DNA from: Intrasporangium sp.
GTDB lineage: Bacteria; Actinomycetota; Actinomycetes; Actinomycetales; Dermatophilaceae
Direction: 5' to 3'
NCBI RefSeq assembly: GCF_030452765.1
Contig: NZ_JAKDLO010000021.1
Span: forward strand, 1 to 35,370
Length of the DNA: 35,370 nucleotides
The notes below the pieces were generated by a model. That model was not told the DNA's origin, ran no database searches, and was given only the letters and a program-made list of their open reading frames with translations. A program made the translations under genes and the position numbers. How positions within the stretch are numbered: position 1 is the first letter of the stretch; each line of letters starts with the position of its first letter. Of this stretch, positions 16,232-24,922 are shown one piece after another.

Positions 16232-17341
16232 TCAGGTTCTGCCGCTGGCGATCTTGCGCCACCGCCCGTCCTTCTTGACCGCCAGGCCGCCTTCCTCGAG
16301 CCTGGCCAGGGCGGCAAGGACGACCATCGGCGTCAGCGCTGTGGCACTGAGCAGGGCGTCGAGGTCGAGACCACCGCTTCGCGGCAGTGTCTCGTGTACT
16401 CGGGCATCGTCGGGGTCGAGGTCGTCGGCGGGAAGCACGGGTCCGCGAGGCTCGTCCAGGGCGCCCTCACCCACCCGGCCGACGAGCTCGATCACCTCGG
16501 CCGCGCTGGTGACCAGGACGGCGCCGCGGTTGCGGATCGCGTTGTGGCAGCCGGCCGAGGTCATCGAGGTCACGGGACCGGGCACGGCCCCGACCGGCCG
16601 GTTGAGGTCCAGGGCCCGGTTGAGGGTCTGCAGGGAGCCGGAGCGCAGCCCCGCCTCGACGACGACCGTGCCGGCGGTCAGGGCCGCGATGAGGCGGTTG
16701 CGGGCGAGGAAACGGGAACCCATGGGTGCGCTGCCGGGTGCCACCTCGGAGACGATGCATCCGGTGGCCGAGATGCGTCGCAGGAGCGTCGCATGGGCAG
16801 CCGGGTAGACCCGGTCGACACCGCTGGCGACGACTGCGACCGTGAGCCCGTCGACCGCCAGCGCGCCACGATGGGCGGCGCCGTCGATCCCGTATGCCGC
16901 TCCGGACACGACACTCCAGCCTGCCGTGGCGAGGCCCGCGGCCAGCTCTGCGGCCTGGGTCTCGCCGTAGGAGCTCGCCGCTCGTGCCCCGACGACGGCG
17001 ACAGAACGCCGGACGACCTCGTCCAGCCGTGCCGCTCCCCGCACCCACAGGCACCACGGTGGGACCGGCAGGTCCTCCAGCCCTGCAGGCCACTCACCGT
17101 CACCGGGCACCACGAGACGGGCTCCCACCTTCTCGGCAACCGCCACATCACGCTGCACGTCCAGACGTCGGACCCGCTCGGCGAAGCGCGCGAGAGCTCC
17201 CTGCGCCGACTGGATCCGCCGGAGCGTCTCGACCGGACCATGGCCGGCGAGCATCCCGTGGACGGCCTTGTCCCCGGGCTCGACGAGGCGGGACAGGGCT
17301 GCCCGCGCCCATCGGTCGTCCGTCCACCGCTCGGTGGTCAT
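16232..17341 (-). CDS. dprA: DNA-processing protein DprA
   Basis: Binds incoming single-stranded DNA and loads RecA during natural transformation. 369 residues from ATG 17341, whose ATGA overlaps the comM stop by four bases. The Rossmann-like core (about 75-290) has SVAVVGARAASSYG (113-126), SGAAYGIDGAAHRGAL (146-161), RFLARNRLIAAL (210-221) and VVEAGLRSGSLQTLNRAL (227-244). A C-terminal winged helix (about 312-365) ends KKDGRWRKIA. All key family motifs are intact, so a functional protein is likely. Operon with yraN and comM. A damaged copy of its 3' end lies 0.8 kb downstream on the opposite strand. One copy of the enriched GTATGCCGC word falls inside the gene at 16892. Confidence 0.95.
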   Translation of the reverse strand: MTTERWTDDRWARAALSRLVEPGDKAVHGMLAGHGPVETLRRIQSAQGALARFAERVRRLDVQRDVAVAEKVGARLVVPGDGEWPAGLEDLPVPPWCLWVRGAARLDEVVRRSVAVVGARAASSYGETQAAELAAGLATAGWSVVSGAAYGIDGAAHRGALAVDGLTVAVVASGVDRVYPAAHATLLRRISATGCIVSEVAPGSAPMGSRFLARNRLIAALTAGTVVVEAGLRSGSLQTLNRALDLNRPVGAVPGPVTSMTSAGCHNAIRNRGAVLVTSAAEVIELVGRVGEGALDEPRGPVLPADDLDPDDARVHETLPRSGGLDLDALLSATALTPMVVLAALARLEEGGLAVKKDGRWRKIASGRT

Positions 17342-18891
17342 GCCGCCACCGCCGTCTGCGTCCGCAACGACAGCGCCATCTCGACGGTGTCGCGTCGAGG
17401 TCGCTGCTGCCCGGTCAGGTCGGCGATCGTCCAGGCGACCCGGAGCGTGCGGTCGTAGCCGCGCAGGCTGACCGAGCCGCGCTCGAGGGCCCGGTCGAGG
17501 CTCACCGCGTCCGTGCCGGGCAGCCGCCACGGGCTGCGCCGCAGGAACGAGCCCGGAACTGCGGCATTGAGTCCGCCGGCGCCGCCCAGCACGTCCACCC
17601 ACCGCTCGTGCTGGACCTGTCTCGCCGCTCCCACCCGGGCCGCGACGACCTCGCTCGTCTCCCCCGTCGGCTGGGCAGCCAGGGCCAGACCCGGCGGCTG
17701 CACATGGACCTGCAGGTCCACCCGGTCGAGCAGCGGCCCGGAGATCTTCGCGAAGTAGTTGCGCCGCATGAGCGGCGAGCACGTGCAGTCCAGTCCCTTG
17801 CCCCAACCATTCCCACACGGACACGGGTTCGCGGCAAGGACCAGCTGGAACCGGGCCGGAAAGGTCACCGACTCCTGCGCCCGAGCGATCGTCACAGTAC
17901 CGCGCTCGATCGGGGTGCGCAGCGCCTGCAGCACCGCCTTCGAGAACTCAGGAGTCTCGTCGAGGAACAGAATCCCGCGGTGCGCCTGGGTGATGGCCCC
18001 GGGTCGTACGTGACCGCTGCCGCCTCCGATGACGGCGGCCGTCGAGGCACCGTGGTGGGGCGCCACGAAGGGCGGCCGTCGGATCAGACAGGCATCGCTG
18101 CCGAGTGCCCCGAGGACCGAATGGATCGCCGTGACCTCCATCGACTGCTCCTCGTCGAGGCTCGGCAGGATGCTCGGCAGCCGTTCGGCGAGCATCGTCT
18201 TGCCCGCTCCCGGCGGGCCGGCCAGGAGCAGGTGGTGGCCGCCGGCAGCGGCGACCTCGAGGGCCAGCTTGGCCTCGGCCTGACCAAGGACTTCGGACAG
18301 GTCCAGTGACCGCTCCACGTCACCGGCTGCTCGCCCCTCAGGGGTCGCGACCTCGGGCACGACACCGCCCCGGTCGAGTGTCCGGTAGCGCCCGACGAGC
18401 TCGGCGACGGTGGCGACCGGGTGCACCCTGACCGACGAGACCAGCCGCGCCTCCGCGGCATTCTCGACCGGCACCACGACGTGCCGCACCCCGGCAAGAG
18501 CCGCAGCACGGACGGCCGGCAGGACCCCGGGCACCGGCCGGACCGTCCCGTCGAGCCCCAGCTCGCCGATGTGGACGACCTGCCCGACGACCCGCTGCGC
18601 GACCACCCGCATCGCTGCAGCCACGGCGACGAACGTGGCCAGGTCGAAGCCCGGCCCCACCTTGCGCAGCCCGGCCGGCGAAAGGTTGACGGTGACCCGA
18701 CGCTGGGAGGCCTCGATCCCGATGGCCGACGCGGCCGCCCTGATCCGGCCCGGCGACTGGGCAACGGCTGAGTCACCCAGACCGCTGATCACGAAGGCGG
18801 GCAGCCCGGCGGCCACGTGGGCCTCCACCTCGACGAGGAAGCCGGCCACCCCTCGCAGCCCGACCGACCGGGTCCGTCCCAGCCCGCTCAC
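17338..18891 (-). CDS. comM: ComM/YifB-type AAA+ ATPase (Mg-chelatase-like)
   Basis: Hexameric helicase of the YifB family; its Vibrio homologue ComM promotes branch migration during natural transformation. From GTG 18891 it has 517 residues. The N-terminal ChlI-like domain (1-170) begins GRTRSVGLRGVAGFLVEVE. The AAA core has Walker A GPPGAGKT (225-232), Walker B GILFLDE (306-312), PHHGAS (278-283) and ANPCPCG (354-360), with nearby cysteines suggesting a zinc site. The C-terminal Mg-chelatase domain contains GYDRTLRVAWTIADL. Start chosen because GTGA overlaps the yraN stop by four bases; the stop in turn overlaps the dprA start. Length and motifs are complete. Confidence 0.95.
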   Translation of the reverse strand: MSGLGRTRSVGLRGVAGFLVEVEAHVAAGLPAFVISGLGDSAVAQSPGRIRAAASAIGIEASQRRVTVNLSPAGLRKVGPGFDLATFVAVAAAMRVVAQRVVGQVVHIGELGLDGTVRPVPGVLPAVRAAALAGVRHVVVPVENAAEARLVSSVRVHPVATVAELVGRYRTLDRGGVVPEVATPEGRAAGDVERSLDLSEVLGQAEAKLALEVAAAGGHHLLLAGPPGAGKTMLAERLPSILPSLDEEQSMEVTAIHSVLGALGSDACLIRRPPFVAPHHGASTAAVIGGGSGHVRPGAITQAHRGILFLDETPEFSKAVLQALRTPIERGTVTIARAQESVTFPARFQLVLAANPCPCGNGWGKGLDCTCSPLMRRNYFAKISGPLLDRVDLQVHVQPPGLALAAQPTGETSEVVAARVGAARQVQHERWVDVLGGAGGLNAAVPGSFLRRSPWRLPGTDAVSLDRALERGSVSLRGYDRTLRVAWTIADLTGQQRPRRDTVEMALSLRTQTAVAA

Positions 18892-19283
18892 TCGACACCC
18901 CTGAGGTGCTCGATGTGAGCAGGCCGGTGGCGTGGTTTGAGGATCGACACCACGTCGATCCTCACGGGCAGCCCTCCCCAACGCGGGTCGGCCGCCTTTC
19001 GCCACAATGCGGACAGCTGCCGCAACCTGGCCAGCTTCAACCGCGTCACCGCCTCGAAGGGTGCCCCGAACCGCTCGGTGCTGCGCGTCTTGACCTCGAC
19101 GATGACGAGACAGCCCTCATCCAGGGCGACGATGTCGATCTCGCCGCGCACACAACGCCAGTTGCGGTCCAGGATCGTCAGGCCCTGATCACACAGGTAG
19201 CGCACGGCCAGGCGCTCCCCGTAGTCGCCGAGCGCTCGGGCCGCCCGGACTTGGGTCCGAGGCACTGTGGTCGAGAAGTTCAT
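18888..19283 (-). CDS. yraN: YraN family nuclease-fold protein (UPF0102)
   Basis: 131 residues from ATG 19283. Endonuclease-like fold with the family core ALGDYGERLAVRYL, then GEIDIVALDEGCLVIVEVKTR; Glu48, Asp50, Glu63 and Lys65 form a restriction-nuclease-like PD-(D/E)XK-type set. Function is not established; the association with comM and dprA in many bacteria suggests DNA processing. The frame is open to 19382 but the ATG at 19283 gives the family length and has an AGGGTTGGGG purine-rich site. It is first in the yraN-comM-dprA operon. Confidence 0.92.
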   Translation of the reverse strand: MNFSTTVPRTQVRAARALGDYGERLAVRYLCDQGLTILDRNWRCVRGEIDIVALDEGCLVIVEVKTRSTERFGAPFEAVTRLKLARLRQLSALWRKAADPRWGGLPVRIDVVSILKPRHRPAHIEHLRGVE

Positions 19284-20064
19284 ACCCCAACCCTGCGGCC
19301 AACAGGCACCACCACGAAGGGCCACTTCAGCGGCCTGTGGAGAACACCTCCACGCCTGGAGGATGTGGACGGCATACCCCACTCAGCCGGTCATTGGCAC
19401 GTGGGTAGCCTCGCGGGCGAGTTGTGGACCAGGATGATCGCGTCCTTGCTGAACCGGGTGTCGGCCCGTCCGGGGAACTTGACGTGCTGGGTCAGGTGGT
19501 CGGGGTCATCCCGGTGATGGTGTAGCGCAACGGCCGTCCGTTGGTTCAGGGCGGTGAGGTGGGTCTGACCTGAGCAAGCCACGCCGGCCCGGCTGTGTCA
19601 GACGCTCGAGCGCACGATGCGGCTGTCCGAACACATCATCAATGCCACTCTCGTGCCGTCATGGACAGCGAGCAGGATCGGACACCGCACGCCCGGGACT
19701 GCGCCCGGTGAAGTGGGCGGGATCGCTCGGATGGGCGCCGGGTCCAGCCCATGAACAACTCTTGGAACGACACGGACCGGCATGCCCCGCAGGAGGCTGG
19801 CTCCGGGCCACCGAGATCAGCCGCTGGCGCCCCGGTGGTGAACAAGGACAGGGATCCCACCCGTGCCGTGTGGCATGGCAGCTGAGCTGGGCACGTCGCA
19901 GCCAATGGCATGGGTATGGGAACAGACGAACGCGTATCAACGCGTCGAGCGAACACCTCTTTTCGACATGGGGCTGCCGGACATCGACGGCACGACGAGG
20001 GCCTGCCAACCACGGCCCGGCAGGCGCCGTTGGGCGCGTTTCCGGCAACCGTAGGAGGGACGTG
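19284..20064. other. intergenic, left edge of accessory island
   Basis: A 781-base stretch without a gene I can support. A 63-codon minus-strand frame at 19391-19582 has no recognisable motif and could be a decayed fragment. The last copy of the enriched CGGCATAC word before the island is at 19370-19377. Conserved synteny appears to break somewhere after 19378. No attachment-site repeat was found by eye. Confidence 0.5.
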
Positions 20065-21606
20065 ATGAAGAACGAGGTTCGCAAAGCCGAGTGGACCGAG
20101 GCGCCGAGGCCGCACCTGGACCCGGACGCTGGCGGCTCGCTCTCGAGCCCTGCGCCGTCCGTCTCCGCCAGAGTGGTGAAGATCGCGACCGACCATCGTG
20201 CAGCCGGCGCCATCCCGGTGCGTCCGCACATGTGGCCGTTCCTCACGATGTTCCTGCTTGCCACGGTGCTGGGCGCCTGGTCGTGGGCCGCCCGCGAGCC
20301 GGGGCCGGTGGACGCGTACGTCTCGGTCGTGTGGACCCTGCCCACGCTCGCTGTGCTCATCGCCCTCACCGGTGTCTGGCGCACGTGGCGCCGGTCCCCA
20401 CTGTCCGCCGCCGGCCCGGTTCGGCCCGTCGATGAGACACTCGTCGTCGTGGTGCCGACGGTCGGGCGCGCCGACACCGTACCGGCCCTGTTCCGGACCG
20501 TGGCCTCAATGGTGCGAGAGCTGCCCACGCACTTCTCGTCGGTACGGGTCGACGTTATCGTCGAGCAGGACTGTGACGCAGCTCGGGAGGTCGTTGCCCT
20601 GGCCGCCGGCCTTCCTCACGTGCGCGTCGTGACGGTGCCGCGTGCGTTCGGTACTGCGCACGGCACCCTGTTCAAGGCAAGGGCTGTCCACTTCGCCCAC
20701 CTGCTGCGCCAGGCCGAGGGCGAGGACCGGCCGGACGTCTGGGTGCTCCACATGGACGATGACACTGCGATAGCGGCCGATACGGCCGCCGTCCTCGCCC
20801 GGTTCGTGGCGGAGCAACACCTCGCGGGGGCCGCGCGTCTGCATTTGTGTCAAGGCGTGCTGTGTTACCCCCGCGAGCTCGCGCCCAACAGGCTGCTCTG
20901 GATGGCCGACGCCGTCCGGCCCGCCTGCGACGTCGGCCTCTTCTCCGCCACGACCGGCCGGGGAAGCCCGCTGGCCGGTCTGCATGGCGAGATGCTCCTC
21001 ATCCGTGCCTCGGTGGAGTCAGCGATCGGCTGGGACTTCGGGCCGCGAAGCCTCGTCGAGGACGCACAGTTTGCACTCGAGTTCTCCCACCGGTTCCCGG
21101 GCCGCAGTGCGTGGGTGCCCGCCTGCAGCGCCGGCGCGTCCCCCGCGACCGTCCGCGACTTCGTGCAACAGCGGGAACGTTGGGTGTGGGGGCTGCTCGA
21201 GCTCGTCTGGCGCAGGAACAGGTTCGCTGGCCGCAGGATACCGCTGCGCCATCGGATGCTCATGCTTCACAACGTTTCCGTGTGGTCGCTCGCGCCGCTC
21301 GGGCATCCTCTCGCCGTGCTGGTCGTGTGTGCCGCCTTCGGGGACTTCTCCACGGCACCTACCTCAGCCGCGCTCATCCCGTGCTGGGCCCTGAACGCCG
21401 CCTACTGCTCCTGGCTGTACTGGGAGGGCATGCGCCTCAACATCGCCACCTCCGCGAGACCGCGCCGACACGCTTGGGAGGCTGGTGCAGCGTTGCTCCT
21501 GCTGCCGGTGCTCTCGCTCCTCGAGGTGGCAGGCATCGCGTTGGGTGTTCTGCGCTTCCTCATGGGTGCCAAACCGCACTTCACCGTCATCGCGAAGCCC
21601 CGCTGA
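20065..21606 (+). CDS. membrane glycosyltransferase, family 2 (Egh-like)
   Basis: Predicted processive-type GT2 enzyme of 513 residues in the cytoplasmic membrane. ATG 20065 has AGGAGGG five bases upstream; the frame is open to 19642 without support. Two N-terminal hydrophobic segments (about 54-73, 83-103) precede the catalytic domain: VVVPTVG (128-134), the metal-binding triad Asp231-233 in HMDDDT, Glu332-Asp333 in VEDAQFALEF, and QxxRW at 369-373 (QRERW). Three to four C-terminal membrane segments follow (about 385-500). The EDAQFAL and RERWVWGLLEL segments resemble bacterial relatives of Egghead beta-1,4-mannosyltransferase. Donor and acceptor are unknown. Convergent with the CHAT gene, 39 bases apart. 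Confidence 0.85.
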   Translation: MKNEVRKAEWTEAPRPHLDPDAGGSLSSPAPSVSARVVKIATDHRAAGAIPVRPHMWPFLTMFLLATVLGAWSWAAREPGPVDAYVSVVWTLPTLAVLIALTGVWRTWRRSPLSAAGPVRPVDETLVVVVPTVGRADTVPALFRTVASMVRELPTHFSSVRVDVIVEQDCDAAREVVALAAGLPHVRVVTVPRAFGTAHGTLFKARAVHFAHLLRQAEGEDRPDVWVLHMDDDTAIAADTAAVLARFVAEQHLAGAARLHLCQGVLCYPRELAPNRLLWMADAVRPACDVGLFSATTGRGSPLAGLHGEMLLIRASVESAIGWDFGPRSLVEDAQFALEFSHRFPGRSAWVPACSAGASPATVRDFVQQRERWVWGLLELVWRRNRFAGRRIPLRHRMLMLHNVSVWSLAPLGHPLAVLVVCAAFGDFSTAPTSAALIPCWALNAAYCSWLYWEGMRLNIATSARPRRHAWEAGAALLLLPVLSLLEVAGIALGVLRFLMGAKPHFTVIAKPR

Positions 21607-21645
21607 CGGCCCGACGACCCGAGCCCGGTCCGGGCCGATCTGGCG

Positions 21646-23919
21646 TCACACCGGCAGCGAGTACACGTGCCGGTCGAGGCTGCCGACGTAGACCGACCCG
21701 GCCGCGACGGCAGGGCTGGAATCGTCGATCGGCCCCCCCGTGGGGAACCTCCACCGGATCTCGCCGGTGACGACGTCGACCGCGTAGAGGCTGCTGTCCC
21801 GGCTGCCGACGTACACGACACCATCCGCGACCGCGGGCGAGGACCGGATGCTGGAGCCCGTGGCAGTCCGCCACCTCTCGCGGCCGGTGTCGGCGTCGAT
21901 GGCGTAGAGGTTCCCGTCGTCGCTGCCAACGTAGACGACGCGCTCGTCGACAAATGGAGTCGAGACGATGCCGCCGCCAGCCGTGTACGCCCACACGTGG
22001 CGACCGGTACGCGCCTCCAGTGCGTACAGGTCGTGGTCGTCGCCGCCGACGAACACCTTGCCCAGCGCGGCTGTGGGCGAGGAGTCGACCGTGGAGCGGG
22101 TCGTGTACGACCACCTCTTTCTTCCCGTCGCCGCGTCGAGCGCGTAGACCTCGTGGTCCCGACAGCCGACGTAAAGCGTTCCGTTGGCGACCGTCGGGGA
22201 TGAGTTGAACCAATTGCCGCCCTTGAACCGCCACCGCGCCGAGCCTTCGGCCGCATTGACGGCATGCAGGAAGTTGTCCCGGGCGCCGACGTAGACGGTG
22301 CCACCGGACACCGTCGGCGAGGAGTGGATGACGCCCGCCGCGGCGTAGGTCCATCGGGCCCTTCCAGTGTCCAGGGTGACCGCGTGCAAGTGCATGTCGT
22401 TGGACCCGACGAAGACCGTCCCGTCGGCGACCGCCGGCGAGGATGTCACGGAGCCGCCCGTGGCGTATTTCCACCGCTGCTCCCCTGTCGCCGCGTCAAG
22501 ACAGTACAAGTTGCTGTCGACGCTGCCGATGAGGACCCGTCCGTCCGCGACCGCGGGCGAGGAGTACACCTCGTCGCCGGTCTCGAAGGCCCAGTCCGGC
22601 TCCACCATCCCATCCGGCTGACGCGAGTTCGCCCACAGCGCCGTTCCGACAGCGGCGGTGGCCACCGCCCCGCCAACGACCGCCCTGATGAAGGTGCGAC
22701 GCGTGACCTCCCACCTCTTCGTCACCGGCTGACTCGGTTCGGGGAGTGGCTCGGCGGGCGCCTCAGGGTCGGCGCCGGGAGCCAGGGATGCCAGGGCGGC
22801 CGGAACTGGCGTGCCGGGGATATCGAAGATGCGCCCGTCACGGGCGCGGAGGTACAACACCGGCGTGCCCCACTCGACGTCGTTGTCGGCCGAGAAGACC
22901 GCAAGCCGCGCTTGGGCCAGGGCTGCATCGATTGGGTAGCCATCCGCGATCGCTGCGTAGAACTCCTGCCCGAACACCAAGGCTGCCGCGTCGGTGATCT
23001 CGAACTGCATGGCCACCACGGCCGGAATCCCCTGCCGGACCAGGCTTTGTGCCACCCCGGAGAACGGGTCGGTCGGGGACTGTCGTGCCCCTTCGCACGC
23101 ATTGAGCACTGCCAGGCGCAGGGTGTGATGATCGTGCAGGATGGTTCCCAGATCAGCCCCGGAAACGCGGTGGCTTCGATGGTGCGCGTCCTCGAACGCC
23201 AGGATCCCGTCACCGAGATCCGGGTTGAAACCCCCATGGCCGATGAAGTGCAGCACGTGATACTCCCCGCGCCGCAATGCGGTGCGCAACCCGGCCAGGG
23301 TCGGGTCCGGCAACGGGTCGATGACCACCGACCCACCCCGGACCAGAGCGTCGAGCTCGCGCTCCAGCCGAGCTACTTCGTCCTTGTGGTCCAGTGCGGC
23401 GAGGTCAATCGGGGCACAGACCACCAGCAGGATCCGCAGCGGCGCGGACACGCGCAGCGGTGCCACCATACGCGGCAGATCCAAGTACCGCACCACCGGC
23501 GTGTCCCCGGACAGCACCAGGAATCGACCCAGACTGGCCGAGTACAGATACTCCCACGGGATGTCCGCCAGTTCCGGCACACGGCCCAGCCGAAGCCGGA
23601 CCCGAAGGCCGGCGCCGTTGTCGCCGGCCTCGTCGAGGCTTCGCTGGAACATCGTTCCGACCTCACCGGCGAACACCGCGTCGAACAGCCGCTGGCCAAA
23701 CGATCTCGCCAGCCGGGCCTGCGGTGAGTTCAACGAGCGCACCCCCGCACGAGTCCGCCCCAGCTTGAGGATCACGTTCTCCAGTTCGGCGCCCTGGTAC
23801 GGCATCGTCACAGCAGCGCTTGCTTCGCCCCGCGGGGAGAACACCACCCTTGCGAGGTACCCACCGTCGTCGCCGGGCGACAGCTCCAAGTCGAAGTCAA
23901 CGTACTCGGGTGCCTTCAT
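21646..23919 (-). CDS. CHAT protease domain - membrane anchor - beta-propeller protein
   Basis: 757-residue multidomain protein. Residues 1-160 are a beta-rich region often found before CHAT domains, including LADIPWEYLY (117-126). Residues 160-370 are a CHAT caspase-like domain with probable catalytic His228 (HFIGHGG) and Cys275 (LNACEG). A proline-rich linker (370-400) leads to TRRTFIR with twin arginines 407-408 and one hydrophobic segment (about 412-430). The rest is eight PQQ/pyrrolo-quinoline-like propeller repeats with Trp at 443, 483, 523, 563, 603, 643, 683 and 723, exactly 40 residues apart. Charge pattern predicts the protease inside and the propeller outside. An envelope-stress or defence protease is inference. 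ATG start has a weak ribosome site. Substrate unknown. Confidence 0.9.
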   Translation of the reverse strand: MKAPEYVDFDLELSPGDDGGYLARVVFSPRGEASAAVTMPYQGAELENVILKLGRTRAGVRSLNSPQARLARSFGQRLFDAVFAGEVGTMFQRSLDEAGDNGAGLRVRLRLGRVPELADIPWEYLYSASLGRFLVLSGDTPVVRYLDLPRMVAPLRVSAPLRILLVVCAPIDLAALDHKDEVARLERELDALVRGGSVVIDPLPDPTLAGLRTALRRGEYHVLHFIGHGGFNPDLGDGILAFEDAHHRSHRVSGADLGTILHDHHTLRLAVLNACEGARQSPTDPFSGVAQSLVRQGIPAVVAMQFEITDAAALVFGQEFYAAIADGYPIDAALAQARLAVFSADNDVEWGTPVLYLRARDGRIFDIPGTPVPAALASLAPGADPEAPAEPLPEPSQPVTKRWEVTRRTFIRAVVGGAVATAAVGTALWANSRQPDGMVEPDWAFETGDEVYSSPAVADGRVLIGSVDSNLYCLDAATGEQRWKYATGGSVTSSPAVADGTVFVGSNDMHLHAVTLDTGRARWTYAAAGVIHSSPTVSGGTVYVGARDNFLHAVNAAEGSARWRFKGGNWFNSSPTVANGTLYVGCRDHEVYALDAATGRKRWSYTTRSTVDSSPTAALGKVFVGGDDHDLYALEARTGRHVWAYTAGGGIVSTPFVDERVVYVGSDDGNLYAIDADTGRERWRTATGSSIRSSPAVADGVVYVGSRDSSLYAVDVVTGEIRWRFPTGGPIDDSSPAVAAGSVYVGSLDRHVYSLPV
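21656..22615. repeat. 120-bp periodic coding repeats (propeller blades)
   Basis: The DNA encoding the propeller repeats with a 120-base period. Near-identical blocks such as GCGACCGCGGGCGAGGA recur (for example near 21830 and 22550). All eight units have the same length without any indel, which suggests recent amplification or recombination between units. Confidence 0.75.
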
Positions 23920-24922
23920 TTCTCATTGCCAGTCTCAGTCTCAGGAGTTCGCCCGTTCAGACGTAAGCACCAATACTGATCAAGACGCCCGGGACAACGC
24001 ATCCGCGTCGGCGAGTCGCTCGAACGTCTCGCAAGGCGTCGCCCCGATGTCGGCAGCACCCAGCGCCCAAACGAGGGCCAGACGGGTGGTTGTGGCGGCC
24101 GGTAGCCCCAATCCCCTCCAGTGCTCGCGCTACCCGCGTCGTTAGGGTCGGCCGTCATGAACATTCCGGATCCGTGCAGGTGATGAAGCGGGGCAACACG
24201 ATCTTGGCAGGCCATGGCACACCCCTCGGTGAGGACACGGATGTTCAACGCTAGCGCCTCACAACCCGGGACGTACAGGACACGATCGACCACCGGACTC
24301 ACTGCGCCACAGGTGCGGTTGGCCGGTGCCGACGAGTACGGTTCGGTCCGTGCGCTGGCCCCGGCAGGGACGCTGGACCGGGTGGTCGCGACGCCGCGGG
24401 CCGGGCACCTGGACGCGGGACTGGACGACCCGACCGAGCACCGCGGGGTCCGCAAGGTGCGAGCCGGCCTGCGGCGGCGGGTCGGAGCGGCTGGCATGTC
24501 TGGAGATGACGCTCGAGCGCGCGCGGCTACCCGCGACACCTGGGCCGCGGTGACCCGCGCACACTTGCGCCACGTGCGACCGTGGGTGCACGGGGACATG
24601 CGCAGCTCCGAGCTTCTCAGCGACGCGACGTCGCCGACGATCACGCACGCCACGCTCAACGCGGGTGGATCGCTCGTCGGCAAGCTCAATGACAGACCAC
24701 GGCCTGCACGTCGTCACCCAGAACGACGGTCAACAGGTGATAGTCACGAAGCTGCCGTCCTATCCGGACTGTTCGCGCTCCACGGGGCGGGCACGCGCAG
24801 CCGGGCCCGTGACTAGGCTACGAGACACCAACGAGGCGGTGGCTCTTCCGACCGTCGGCAAGGGACTCCCCCCAACACAGATTGCAGCGGCTGCGCCGTT
24901 CGAGGTGAAGGAGTTGTCACCG
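23920..24922. other. 1-kb region between divergent CHAT and amidohydrolase genes
   Basis: No confident gene. A plus-strand frame (24214-24816, 200 codons) contains PWVHGDMRSSELL, faintly like the HGDxxxxN motif of aminoglycoside phosphotransferases, but the conserved Asn is Glu and the rest does not match, so a decayed fragment is the most I would claim. Promoters for both flanking genes should lie here; the amidohydrolase has a clear AAGGAG site at 24908-24913. Confidence 0.4.

Noticed and set aside
19391-19582. Small minus-strand frame of 63 codons as a transposase remnant
   Set aside because: No DDE or helix-turn-helix motif can be recognised; calling it a mobile element would be a guess.
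19918-19950. ECF sigma promoter (GGAAC ... CGTC) before the GT2 gene
   Set aside because: The spacing of 19 bases is too long for the usual 15-17 and the -10 word is weak.
24214-24816. Possible aminoglycoside phosphotransferase
   Set aside because: Only HGD is shared; the essential Asn of HGDxxxxN is Glu and no downstream DFD/IDFG motif follows.
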